Positions 17,812-25,819 of a stretch of 64,000 nucleotides of DNA are shown here, piece after piece. The first letter of the stretch is position 1, and each line of letters begins with the position of its first letter. The stretch lies in assembly GCF_023715105.1 (NCBI RefSeq), contig NZ_JAMBNO010000003.1:124001-188000 (forward strand), read 5' to 3'. This DNA is from Hydrogenophaga intermedia (lineage in GTDB: Bacteria > Pseudomonadota > Gammaproteobacteria > Burkholderiales > Burkholderiaceae_C). The translations under genes and the position numbers were made by a program. The notes beneath the pieces were generated by a model. The model was not told the origin of the DNA and made no database searches. It worked only from the letters and a program-made list of their open reading frames with translations.

Positions 17812-18285
17812 TCAGGATTTCGTCGCAACGGCCTCGAGGCCGGCGCGGGTCAGGACCATGGTTGTCATCAGGCCCGTCTGCACGACCTCGTCGCGCTGGT
17901 TCAGCAGATCCATGCGGCGCACCAGCACGCCGCGATCGGGCTTCGAAGTCGGGCGCGCCGAAACGATCGTCGCTCGCAGACGGACGGTGTCGCCGAACAG
18001 GATCGGCTTGAGAAACTTCCATTCGTCGATCCCGAGCGCTGCAACGGCGGTGCCGTCGAGGTAGCCTATGCTGGCGCTCAGTCCAGTCGCGACCGACAAG
18101 CCCAGCGCGCCATGGGCAATCCGCTGCCCGATCGGCGACCTGGCGCTATGGACTGCATCCGTGTGCATGGGATTCACGTCGCCCGAAATCCAGGAGAACT
18201 GGACGACGTCGGTTTCCGTGATGGTTCGAGCCCGGCTTTCGTCGACCTGGCCAACCTCAAACTCTTCAATGCATTTGCCTCGCAT
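17812..18285 (-). CDS. MaoC-family hydratase
   Basis: 157 residues with a single hot-dog fold. The hydratase motif SGDVNPMHTD followed by RIAHG supplies the catalytic Asp and His of R-specific enoyl-CoA hydratases. The ATG at 18285 follows GAGGATCCCAG; the longer frame to 18390 has no support. Probable role is hydration of the product of the neighbouring acyl-CoA dehydrogenase to give the beta-hydroxyacyl-CoA used by the thiolase-like aldolase. Confidence 0.83.
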   Translation of the reverse strand: MRGKCIEEFEVGQVDESRARTITETDVVQFSWISGDVNPMHTDAVHSARSPIGQRIAHGALGLSVATGLSASIGYLDGTAVAALGIDEWKFLKPILFGDTVRLRATIVSARPTSKPDRGVLVRRMDLLNQRDEVVQTGLMTTMVLTRAGLEAVATKS

Positions 18286-18305
18286 CTGGGATCCTCGTTG
18301 CGGGT

Positions 18306-18737
18306 TCAGGACGCGACGGCGCGCGCGGCGAAGAGTGGGCCGTCCTCGTATTGCAGCACGGCCATTTCGACGGCCATCCCGGGTCTCCACCTGACGCCGG
18401 GCGCATCGAGCAACCGGCAGGCGAGACGGATGCCGCTGTCCAGGTCCACGATGCCGAGGCCATAGGGCGCCTCCGGTGCGAAGACCGCCGGCGCCGCATG
18501 GACGCGGGTCCAGGAATAGAGCGTTCCGCGCGGGGAAAGCGGGCTCCAGCGGACCTGGTCAGACCAGCAATGCGGGCAGACCGGCCGCGGGGGAAAGGTC
18601 TGCCGGCCGCAGGCCTCGCAGCAGGTGGTCTCCCAGCGACCGCGCGCGAGGCCTTCCCAGAACGGCTGTGTGAAAGCCGATACCCGCGGCGGGTACGCCC
18701 GCCGGCCCGTGGCCGGCACGGAAAAGAGTTGCGTCAT
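18306..18737 (-). CDS. DUF35 zinc-ribbon/OB-fold protein
   Basis: 143 residues. A rubredoxin-like zinc ribbon CEACGRQTFPPRPVCPHC is followed by an OB-fold (GTLYSWTRVH, PYGLGIVDLDSG). In the steroid systems Ltp2/ChsH2 such proteins bind the SCP2-thiolase-like partner and are required for its aldolase activity. Here the start overlaps the end of the thiolase-like gene by four bases, strong support for a complex. Confidence 0.82.
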   Translation of the reverse strand: MTQLFSVPATGRRAYPPRVSAFTQPFWEGLARGRWETTCCEACGRQTFPPRPVCPHCWSDQVRWSPLSPRGTLYSWTRVHAAPAVFAPEAPYGLGIVDLDSGIRLACRLLDAPGVRWRPGMAVEMAVLQYEDGPLFAARAVAS

Positions 18738-19927
18738 GCCACGGCCTCCAGCACGTGCACGAGGGCAGCGTTGTAGTTGCCCAATTCGCCGGTAGACATC
18801 CCCAGTCTGGCGCCATCGACCTGGCGCTCACCGGCGCGACCTCGCAGCTGTTCGGCCAGCTCGACGTAGTTGTAGAGAGAAGTCACGTAGGCCGGATGCC
18901 CGCGCGAAGTCAGTCCGCCCGAGGTGGACACCGGGATCCGCCCGCCGAGGCGCGTCTCGCCTGCGGCAGCGGCGCGGGCTCCGTGGCCGCGCGGAACCAG
19001 TCCGATCGCCTCGGTCACCAGGACTTCCACGATCGTGCACGGTGCGTAGAGCTCCACCACGTCGAGGTCGGCGGCGGTGATGCCGGCCTGACCGTAGGCG
19101 TCGCGCGAGGCCCGCGCTGCGGCTTCGAAGCCGATCATGTCGTTGGGAACGTCATTGATCTGGTGCGAGCCGTCGTGGTAGAAGCCGCGTCCCCGAACCA
19201 GCACGTAGGGCCGGCCCAGCGACTTCGCGACATCTTCGCTCGCCAGCACCAGGCAAGCCGCGCCGTCGCCGCGAGGGGGCACGTCGTACAGGCCCAGCGG
19301 TTCGACGATGGGACGCTGCGCGAGCACCTCCTCCAGCGTGATCGGCTTGCGGTATTGGGCGAGCGGGTTGAGCGAGGCGTGGTAGCGGTTCTTCACGGCC
19401 ACCGAGGCGAGCTGCTCGCGGGTGGCGCCCGTTTCGTGCATGTAGCGCATGGCGTCCATCGCGTACCACGCGATGGGCGTGAAGCCGGCGGACGTGTGGA
19501 AGTCGACGTCGCCCGTCGTGCGCATGCTGCTCATCATGTGCTCGGCTGCGGGGACTGCGCTCTCCATGTTGATGCCCAGCGCCAGGGCCACGTCCGAGCG
19601 TCCCAGCAGGATCTCGTCGCAGGCCTTGTCGAATGCGAGGGCAGCCGTCATGCCGTTGCCCATCACCTCCAGCACGCTACCGCGGCAGGCCAGCCGCAGT
19701 TGACCCACCAGGAAGGTGTGAAAGTACTTCTGGCGCGTGTACGGACGGGGGAGGGTGAACACCAGGCTCTGGATGTCCTCCTTGGCGATGCCCGCATCGC
19801 GGACCGCCTCCGTGACCAGCCGCGTCATGATCTCGTTCTCGAGAACCTGCAGCGCCTCGTCGTCCGCGCTCTGGTAGCGACCGTTGGGGATGGCGCTGGT
19901 GCCGATCAGCGCGACGCGGCGCGTCAC
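18734..19927 (-). CDS. Thiolase-like (SCP2-type) protein, probable acyl-CoA aldolase
   Basis: 397 residues of the thiolase superfamily (RVALIGTSAIPNG at the start, TSGGLTSRGHPAYVTSLYN near the C-terminus). Where thiolases carry the nucleophilic Cys this protein has EVMGNGMTAALAF, and the C-terminal Cys motif is replaced by GELGNYNAA. With no nucleophile but a fused-in-operon DUF35 partner, it resembles Ltp2, which performs retro-aldol cleavage of a tertiary beta-hydroxyacyl-CoA. The product would be a ketone plus acetyl- or propionyl-CoA. It overlaps neighbours on both sides by ATGA. Confidence 0.78.
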   Translation of the reverse strand: MTRRVALIGTSAIPNGRYQSADDEALQVLENEIMTRLVTEAVRDAGIAKEDIQSLVFTLPRPYTRQKYFHTFLVGQLRLACRGSVLEVMGNGMTAALAFDKACDEILLGRSDVALALGINMESAVPAAEHMMSSMRTTGDVDFHTSAGFTPIAWYAMDAMRYMHETGATREQLASVAVKNRYHASLNPLAQYRKPITLEEVLAQRPIVEPLGLYDVPPRGDGAACLVLASEDVAKSLGRPYVLVRGRGFYHDGSHQINDVPNDMIGFEAAARASRDAYGQAGITAADLDVVELYAPCTIVEVLVTEAIGLVPRGHGARAAAAGETRLGGRIPVSTSGGLTSRGHPAYVTSLYNYVELAEQLRGRAGERQVDGARLGMSTGELGNYNAALVHVLEAVA

Positions 19928-21228
19928 GCTGCCACCTTCGCCGCACCGGCCGCGGCAGCGCCGAACACGCCGTCGGCCTGCAGCTGGGCGATCCGCTCGT
20001 CATCGTAGCCGAGCGTTTCACGGAGCACGGTCTCGGTGTGCTGGCCGACGCTCGGTGCCGCCGTGGGCGGCACAGCGGGTGTCCGCTCCAGGCGCAGCGG
20101 GCTGGCGATGTTGGGAATCCAGCCCATTACCGGGTGCGGGATACGCGTCACCAATCCGCGCGACCGCGCTTCGTCCGAGGCGAGCGCCTCGCCGAGGGTG
20201 CGAACCTGCCCGTGCGGCACGTTGGCGGCGCGCAGCCGCGCAGCCCAGTAGCTCCAGGGTTGCTTCGCGAAGGCCTCGTCCATGACCTGGAAGATCCGCT
20301 CGCGCTGCTCGAGTCGCTTGACGCGCTGCGAGAGTACCGGGTCGTAGGCAAGGTCTGGACGCTCTAGCACCTGATCGAACAGGCGCTGGAAGATCTTGTC
20401 GTTACCGCAATTGATGTAGAACGGCCTGTCCTGCGACAGGAACACGCCGGACGGGCAGGTGTCCGGGCTGACGTTGCCGTTGCGAGTGGGCTCGTAGCCC
20501 GTGGTCAGATGCTGCATTGCGCCGAAGCCGGTCATCACGATGGCGGTGTCGAACAGCGCCACCTCCACCTTCTGCCCCGTGCCGTCACGGGCGCGGGCCA
20601 TCAGGGCCAGCAGGATGGCATTGGCGGCAGACATCGCGGTCGCGACGTCCATCACCGCGGCACCCGTACGCACGCCTTGCCGATCGGCGTACCCGTTCAT
20701 GGAAATGAAGCCGCTTTCCGCCTGCGCGATGGGATCAAAGCCCAGCCGCTCCGCGTAAGGCCCTTCGCGGCCGTAGGCCGAGATCGAACAGTACACGAGA
20801 CGCGGATTGAGACTGGCGCAAGTGGCGTAGTCGAGCCCGAAGCGATCCATCACGCCGCTGGAGAAGTTCTCCACCAGCACATCGGCTTGGGCGATGAGTT
20901 CCTTGGCCACCCTCAGGCCTGATTCGTTCTTCAAATCAAGCGCGAGACTCTTCTTGTTGCGGTTGGACCAGAGGAAGGGCCCCCCTTGGGCCGGTATTGC
21001 TGGATCTACCGTCGGATAGTGGCGGAAGTCGTCACCCCGTTCGGGCGCCTCGATCTTGATGACCTCCGCTCCGAAGTCGGCCAGGGTCTGCGTCGCCAGC
21101 GGGCCGGCGATGAAATGGGTGAAGTCGATCACCCGAAGCCCGCCGAGGGCGGGTGCCCCCAGGCCAGGCGCGCTCTGGTGGACGGGCAGGGCGTTAATGC
21201 GTTGCTGGTCAAACACGGATATTTCCAT
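19924..21228 (-). CDS. CaiB/BaiF-type (family III) CoA-transferase
   Basis: 434 residues. GLRVIDFTHFIAGPLATQTLADFGAEVIKIE is the family N-terminus (GPLATQ and the Asp in ENFSSGVMDRFGLDY region follow), and the catalytic Asp of family III enzymes fits AQADVLVENF context or IAQAESG further on. It would move CoA from a donor to the incoming acid. An ATG at 21243 lies inside a TATAAT box, so translation should start at 21228 from a very short leader. First gene of the five-gene operon running to 16634. Confidence 0.83.
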   Translation of the reverse strand: MEISVFDQQRINALPVHQSAPGLGAPALGGLRVIDFTHFIAGPLATQTLADFGAEVIKIEAPERGDDFRHYPTVDPAIPAQGGPFLWSNRNKKSLALDLKNESGLRVAKELIAQADVLVENFSSGVMDRFGLDYATCASLNPRLVYCSISAYGREGPYAERLGFDPIAQAESGFISMNGYADRQGVRTGAAVMDVATAMSAANAILLALMARARDGTGQKVEVALFDTAIVMTGFGAMQHLTTGYEPTRNGNVSPDTCPSGVFLSQDRPFYINCGNDKIFQRLFDQVLERPDLAYDPVLSQRVKRLEQRERIFQVMDEAFAKQPWSYWAARLRAANVPHGQVRTLGEALASDEARSRGLVTRIPHPVMGWIPNIASPLRLERTPAVPPTAAPSVGQHTETVLRETLGYDDERIAQLQADGVFGAAAAGAAKVAA

Positions 21229-21229
21229 C

Positions 21230-21247
21230 AATGGTTCAACCATTATA
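21230..21247 (-). promoter_or_regulatory. Promoter -10 and GntR/FadR-type operator, site B
   Basis: AATGGTTCAACCATT (21230-21244) is a perfect palindrome with 7-base arms and contains TGGTnnnACCA, the FadR-subfamily pattern. It overlaps a consensus TATAAT (minus strand, 21242-21247); TTGTTT sixteen bases further upstream may be the -35. The neighbouring gntR gene is the obvious regulator and probably represses. Confidence 0.6.
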
Positions 21248-21375
21248 CGGTTGCAAGCGCGGGAAACAACAGCCGCCGCTCTCCGCGGGAGTCCCGCAGG
21301 GGGCTGGGCAAGCGGAGGCGTTCAGCCTCCCGCCTCACGGCGGCCGCGCGACGCAAGGGCGGGAGGTTGCCTGCC

Positions 21376-22305
21376 CTATCGGCGGCGCGGGGTGGGGGCA
21401 GATCGGCCGTGACTTCGCGGTTCTGCCTGCTTGCGCGGCTTGGCACTGCCGGCCGGGGCCGCTGTCGCGGCAACGGCCGGGACACGCAGCGGCGTGGCCG
21501 CAGCCACCGGCGCAGCTTCCTTGGCCAGCGACAAATAGCTGCGTTGCAGACGCTTCAGGCTGGACTCCATCTCGGCGATTGCACCGGAGACGTCGCGCGC
21601 TTCCATCAGCTTGATGAAGCGCTTGCGTGACGGCGGCACGAAGGAGTTCTCGTAGGGGCCGATCGTGTGCACGAAGTGCCGGAGCACGGCGAGCATGCTG
21701 TCCATCACGATCACCACCACGGGGTTGCCCGTCATCCGCGCGACAATTCGGTGGAACTCAAGATTGGTCTCGGCGCGTCGGGCGAGATCGCCTTGCGTGT
21801 TCGCCTGCTCCGCCTGGCGCACGTTCTCTCGCAGGTTCTCCAGGTCTTCCGGTGTGGCGCGCTGGCATGCTTCGCGCACGACCACGGATTCGAGCCAGAT
21901 GCGTGCCTCCGTCAACTGCTCGGGAGAAATCGTACCGCTGTGGTACATGTCCAGCAGCCCTGTTGCGATCGTGTCGCCGCTGGCCTCGGTAATGAACGCG
22001 CCGCCGGTCGCGCCCTTTCGCAGGCGCAACAGGCCGGCATGCTCCAGGGAGCGCAGAGCCTCCCTTAGGGTATTGCGAGAGACCCCGAACTGCTCGGCCA
22101 GAGCCCGTTCCGACGGCAGGCGGTTGCCGACGCGCAGCTTTCCTTCGGCCAGCTGGGAACGGATCTGGGAGGCGATTTCGTCGAATGCACGCCGGGACCG
22201 GATGGGTTGGAAGACTGGCGCGGTCGCGTTGGAAGGGTGTCGGGGAAGTTGATGGTCCGCCAAGTTGCTGGAAGCTCGATGTGAATGGTGCAATGATAGG
22301 ACCAA
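21376..22305 (-). CDS. GntR-family regulator, FadR/FCD subfamily
   Basis: Up to 309 residues. Winged helix near residues 30-100 (LAEGKLRVGNRLPSERALAEQFGVSRNTLREALRSLE) and a C-terminal FCD ligand domain with ARIWLE and NLEFHRIVARMTGN (metal-binding His). The tail of about 45 residues is low-complexity, rich in Ala, Pro and Arg. The start is uncertain: no ATG in frame, TTG at 22305 or further in, neither with a good ribosome site. It lies directly upstream of the CoA-transferase operon, where a matching operator is found, and a second operator lies at 13451. Confidence 0.83.
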   Translation of the reverse strand: MVLSLHHSHRASSNLADHQLPRHPSNATAPVFQPIRSRRAFDEIASQIRSQLAEGKLRVGNRLPSERALAEQFGVSRNTLREALRSLEHAGLLRLRKGATGGAFITEASGDTIATGLLDMYHSGTISPEQLTEARIWLESVVVREACQRATPEDLENLRENVRQAEQANTQGDLARRAETNLEFHRIVARMTGNPVVVIVMDSMLAVLRHFVHTIGPYENSFVPPSRKRFIKLMEARDVSGAIAEMESSLKRLQRSYLSLAKEAAPVAAATPLRVPAVAATAAPAGSAKPRKQAEPRSHGRSAPTPRRR

Positions 22306-22428
22306 CCGGACGCCCGGCCGGACTTATAGAGCGTCGATGCTCCCGGCTGAGCCTCGGCGAGATTCCTCGGTCCCTTCCATGACCACATTACGTCACCCGA
22401 GTTTATTCCTCGGGTCGGTGGCCCATGG

Positions 22429-22791
22429 CTACAGCAGCGCCGCGAACGCGCGCCGAGCCGTTTCCAGTTCCGGCGGCAGCTTGTCCACGACATCGTCGCG
22501 GCTCATGCGGCTGGTGGACACCGACAGGCTCAGCGCGGCGATCAGTTCGCCGCGCCCGGTGCGGATCGGCACGGCGACAGAGCGCAGGCCGATCTCCAGT
22601 TCCTCGTCGCAGATCGCGTAGCCCTGCTGCCGCGCGCGGTCGATCTCCTGCACGATGTCGCGCAGGGCGGTGAGGGTGCGCGGAGTGAGCGCGGGGCGCA
22701 TGATGCGGTTCAGCAGGAACCTGACTTCGTCCTTCGGCCGCTCCGCGAGCAATACGCGGCCTGTGGCGCCGCAATAAGCCGGCAGGCGCGC
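22429..22791 (-). pseudogene. IclR-family regulator remnant (effector domain only)
   Basis: The reading frame contains the IclR ligand domain from [18 protein letters not shown] through GYAICDEELEIGLRSVAVPI to SMSRDDV-type end, but no N-terminal winged helix. Upstream residues in the frame do not resemble the family. A 5' deletion has removed the DNA-binding part, so no regulator can be made. Confidence 0.65.
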
Positions 22792-22870
22792 GTCTACGCC
22801 GAGAGCGCTGGAGAGGCTGTCCAAGCGCTGCCGAAAAACTGGAAGCTGTATGTCGAGAACGTCAGGTGCG

Positions 22871-22990
22871 CAGGATCTGGAAGCCGTCGTCGAGATGGGC
22901 GGCCACGAGACGGGCTCCAGCGAAGGCCGCGCCACGGAAACCTCCGTGCGCGGCTTCTGGAAGGCCTACCGCACGCACAGGGGGGCCTGA
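22871..22990 (+). pseudogene. Possible C-terminal remnant of a Rieske oxygenase alpha subunit
   Basis: Bases 22871-22990 read [29 protein letters not shown] and KAYRTH before TGA. This resembles the tail of ring-hydroxylating dioxygenase alpha subunits, where an acidic helix is followed by a (T/S)E..(I/V)RGF...YR end. No start or Rieske site remains. The call is tentative; the reductase-like remnant just downstream supports it. Confidence 0.35.
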
Positions 22991-23093
22991 GCATGATCGA
23001 CATCCTGGCGCTCTGCGCCTTCAACGCCGCCTACGCGCACGTGATCGGCGTTTCGCGCCCGCGGGCCGGCGTCACTAGCGGGCTGGGAGGTCT

Positions 23094-23212
23094 ATTGCTG
23101 CGGCTGGCCGGTGATGGTGGCCGCAGTGCGCAAGGCCTGCATCGACGAACGCCGGCTGGACGGGAATCACTTCTTCAGCGACGTGTGTTCGTCCCCGGAC
23201 CCGCCGTAACCT
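23094..23212 (+). pseudogene. C-terminal remnant of a dioxygenase reductase
   Basis: In one frame the DNA reads VYCCGWPVMVAAVRKACIDERRLDGNHFFSDV, which matches the NAD-domain end of ferredoxin-NAD(P) reductase-like proteins (CGSPxM...FFSD). The last bases (TTCAGCGACGTG, then CCCGGACCCGCC) nearly repeat those at 11734-11762 in the other remnant. Bases 23213-23408 hold no recognisable gene. Confidence 0.45.
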
Positions 23213-23408
23213 GAGCAAGGAGACAAGACGAGATGTTCCGCAGTGCCGACTGCATCAGGCCGCGCCGGTCGGCGGAGGCCACGGCGGGGCTCGGCGGCAG
23301 AACAGGGCCATACCTCCCATGTAGCCGTGCAGGGCCTTCAGGGCCACGACGTGATGGGGGCCTTCGAGGGAGGCCTTGCCGCCCCCGCGCGGGCGTAAGG
23401 CGGGCAAA

Positions 23409-24602
23409 TCAGCGACTCTGGGGTCTTGCCCCGTGCAGCAACGTCAGTCCGCATAGCAGCGCCGGCAACGCCACCGCCGCGAACGCCGTGTCATACCCCA
23501 TTCCCGCTTCGATCATCAGCGCAAACACCGGCGGGCCCGCCAGCACGCCGGCGAAGGTGACGAACAGCGCCGCTGCGGTCGCCGCGCTCACGGCGCCGGC
23601 GGGTGCGCGCCGCGCCACCTCGGCCAGGTACACGCCGTTCCAGCCAATGGCGCTGGCGCCGAACACGCCGTACAGAAGCAGGAGCATCGGTGCCGGCCAT
23701 GCGCTTGCGAACGCGCTCACGATCGCGCACCCGCCCATCAGGCAGCCCATCGCGCCCATCACGCGGCGCGGGTGTCCACTGCGATCGGCGACATGGCCCG
23801 ACAACAGCCGCCCCGCGATCCCCGCAGCCTGCGTCACGGCCAGCGCCAGACCAGCCTCCACCAAGGTGTAGCCGTTCTGCGTGGTGAGGAAGGTCACCAG
23901 GTAGGTGCCCAGACAGAGTTGCAGCGCGGCATAAGAGAACGAGGCGAGGGCCAGCGGACGGCCGGCGCGGTCCCCCAGAGCCACGTGAAGCGGCTCCGCC
24001 AAGCTGTCGAGCCCCACGCGCGCGTGGGGCTCACGGTCAGTGTCCAGGGTGGCGCGCAAGGGCTGCAGCAACAGCGCCAGTAGTGCGCAGGCGCCACACA
24101 CGGCCCACACGGCAGAACGCCATCCGCTCCACGACGCCAGGGGCGGCAACAGGGCCCCTGCCAGCAGTGCCCCCACCGGGACGCCGGTCTGTTTGAGCGA
24201 AAAGATCCTGGACCGGCGGTGCGGCGGTGCCACGCGGTTGAGCAAGTGCGAACTTGCCGGATTCAGGGGGCCATAACCGAGGCCCATCAGCACCGCCGCC
24301 GCCGCCACGCCGCCGACATGCGCCGTGGCGAGAAGGCCAACGCCTGCGCTCGCGGCGAGCAGGCACAGTTGGCTCAGCCGCAGCGCGCCCCAGCGGCGGA
24401 CCAGCGCACCGCTGACCAGGCCACAGCCCATGCTGCTGGCATAGATCAACGCCACGAAGAGTCCCAGGAGCGAGAACGCCAGCCCTGTCTCCGCTGCGAC
24501 CGCCGGCGCCAGGATCGGCAGCGTGACCGTGGCCATCGAGAGGAACGCCTGCGCCGCCAGCATCGCGGCCACCGGTATCACCACACCCGGCGACGCTCTC
24601 AC
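23409..24602 (-). CDS. MFS transporter
   Basis: 397 residues with twelve hydrophobic segments and the central RVAPPHRRSRIFSLKQTGVPVGALLAG, a pattern common in MFS carriers of organic acids. The GTG start follows GGAGGG. Last gene of the long minus-strand operon, 38 bases after the acyl-CoA dehydrogenase stop. It could import the growth substrate or export an intermediate; orientation of transport cannot be told. Confidence 0.83.
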   Translation of the reverse strand: MRASPGVVIPVAAMLAAQAFLSMATVTLPILAPAVAAETGLAFSLLGLFVALIYASSMGCGLVSGALVRRWGALRLSQLCLLAASAGVGLLATAHVGGVAAAAVLMGLGYGPLNPASSHLLNRVAPPHRRSRIFSLKQTGVPVGALLAGALLPPLASWSGWRSAVWAVCGACALLALLLQPLRATLDTDREPHARVGLDSLAEPLHVALGDRAGRPLALASFSYAALQLCLGTYLVTFLTTQNGYTLVEAGLALAVTQAAGIAGRLLSGHVADRSGHPRRVMGAMGCLMGGCAIVSAFASAWPAPMLLLLYGVFGASAIGWNGVYLAEVARRAPAGAVSAATAAALFVTFAGVLAGPPVFALMIEAGMGYDTAFAAVALPALLCGLTLLHGARPQSR

Positions 24603-24639
24603 CGGCTGCCCTCCGTGTCGAAACGCAATTGCCGCCAGG

Positions 24640-25791
24640 TCACGCGGGGTGGCGGTGGATGAGCTGGCGCGCGATGATCAGGCGCTGCATCTCGTTGGTG
24701 CCTTCGCCGATCAGCAACAGCGGCGCGTCCCGATAGTAGCGCTCTACGTCGAATTCCGGCGAGTACCCGTAGGCGCCATGGATGCGCATGCACTCCAGCG
24801 CGTTGTCCATCGCCGCCTCGGTGGCGAAGTATTTCGCCATTCCGGCTTCCATGTCGCAGCGTTCGCCGCGGTCGTACGCGCGCGCCGCCGACTCCACCAG
24901 CAGTCGCGCCGCTTCGACGCGGGTGGCCATTTCACCCAGCTTGAGCTGAATGGCCTGGTGCTCGCTGATCGGCTTGCCGAAGGTCCTGCGCTGCTGCGCG
25001 TAGGCCACGGCGTCGTTCAGCGAGGCGCCAGCCACGCCCAGGCCCCGCGCCGCAACGTTGATGCGCCCGAGTTCCAGGCCGGACAGTACCTGCTGCAGGC
25101 CGCGGCCTTCGACGCCGCCGACCAGGCGGTCGGCATGCACGCGATAGTTCTCGAACTGCAGCTCGCAGGTATCGATGCCGCGATATCCCATCTTTCCCAG
25201 CTTGCGCGTGACGATGAAGCCGGGCCCCTTTTCGGCGATGAACAGGCTCATGCCCTTGTGCCGCGGTTCGGCCTGCGGATCCGTCTTGACCAGCAGCGCC
25301 AGGCAGCCGCCATGCAGGCTGTTGGTGATCCAGGTCTTGCTGCCATTGATCACGTAGTGCTCGCCTTCGCGCACGGCGCGCGTGCGGATCGCCTGCAGGT
25401 CCGTGCCGGCATCGGGTTCGGTCAGGCCGATGCCGCCGCGCAGCGCGCCGCTGGCAAAGCGCGGGAGCAGGTCGCGCTTCTGCGCCTCGGTGCCGTGCCG
25501 CATGACGGCCGAGGCCATGATGAGGTGCGAGTTGATGATGCCGGACAGCGACATCCAGACCGCCGCGATGCGCGCCACGACGGCGGCATAGGTGGAGGTC
25601 GACAGGCCCAGGCCGCCGTACTCGACCGGGATGATGGCGCCGAACAGCCCCATCGACTTCATCTGCTCGACGATTCCGGCAGGGTACTCGTCTGCCTGCT
25701 CCAGGCGCTTGACGTGCGGCCGCACCTCCGTTCGCAGGAAACGGTCGATGGCAGCGAGGATCAAGGATTCCTGTTCGGCGTCGGTGTTCAT
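24640..25791 (-). CDS. Acyl-CoA dehydrogenase
   Basis: 383 residues. FAD domain GIGLTEPDAGTDLQAI and KTWITNS, C-terminal HGAYGYSPEFDVERYYRDA and the canonical IGEGTNEMQ, which keeps the catalytic Glu. The ATG at 25791 begins the conserved N-terminal helix. It resembles short- or branched-chain dehydrogenases of beta-oxidation. Stop is 37 bases before the MFS start. Confidence 0.87.
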   Translation of the reverse strand: MNTDAEQESLILAAIDRFLRTEVRPHVKRLEQADEYPAGIVEQMKSMGLFGAIIPVEYGGLGLSTSTYAAVVARIAAVWMSLSGIINSHLIMASAVMRHGTEAQKRDLLPRFASGALRGGIGLTEPDAGTDLQAIRTRAVREGEHYVINGSKTWITNSLHGGCLALLVKTDPQAEPRHKGMSLFIAEKGPGFIVTRKLGKMGYRGIDTCELQFENYRVHADRLVGGVEGRGLQQVLSGLELGRINVAARGLGVAGASLNDAVAYAQQRRTFGKPISEHQAIQLKLGEMATRVEAARLLVESAARAYDRGERCDMEAGMAKYFATEAAMDNALECMRIHGAYGYSPEFDVERYYRDAPLLLIGEGTNEMQRLIIARQLIHRHPA

Positions 25792-25819
25792 TGAGGGTGC
25801 TCGCCCGCTGGAAGGCGTG

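Noticed and set aside
18734-19927. Naming the thiolase-like genes as acetyl-CoA acetyltransferases
   Set aside because: The nucleophilic Cys is absent in both, and both are paired with DUF35 genes, which favours an aldolase.
22286-22304. TGGT...ACCA pair upstream of the gntR gene as an autoregulatory operator
   Set aside because: The half-sites are 11 bases apart, whereas the two supported operators have three bases between them.
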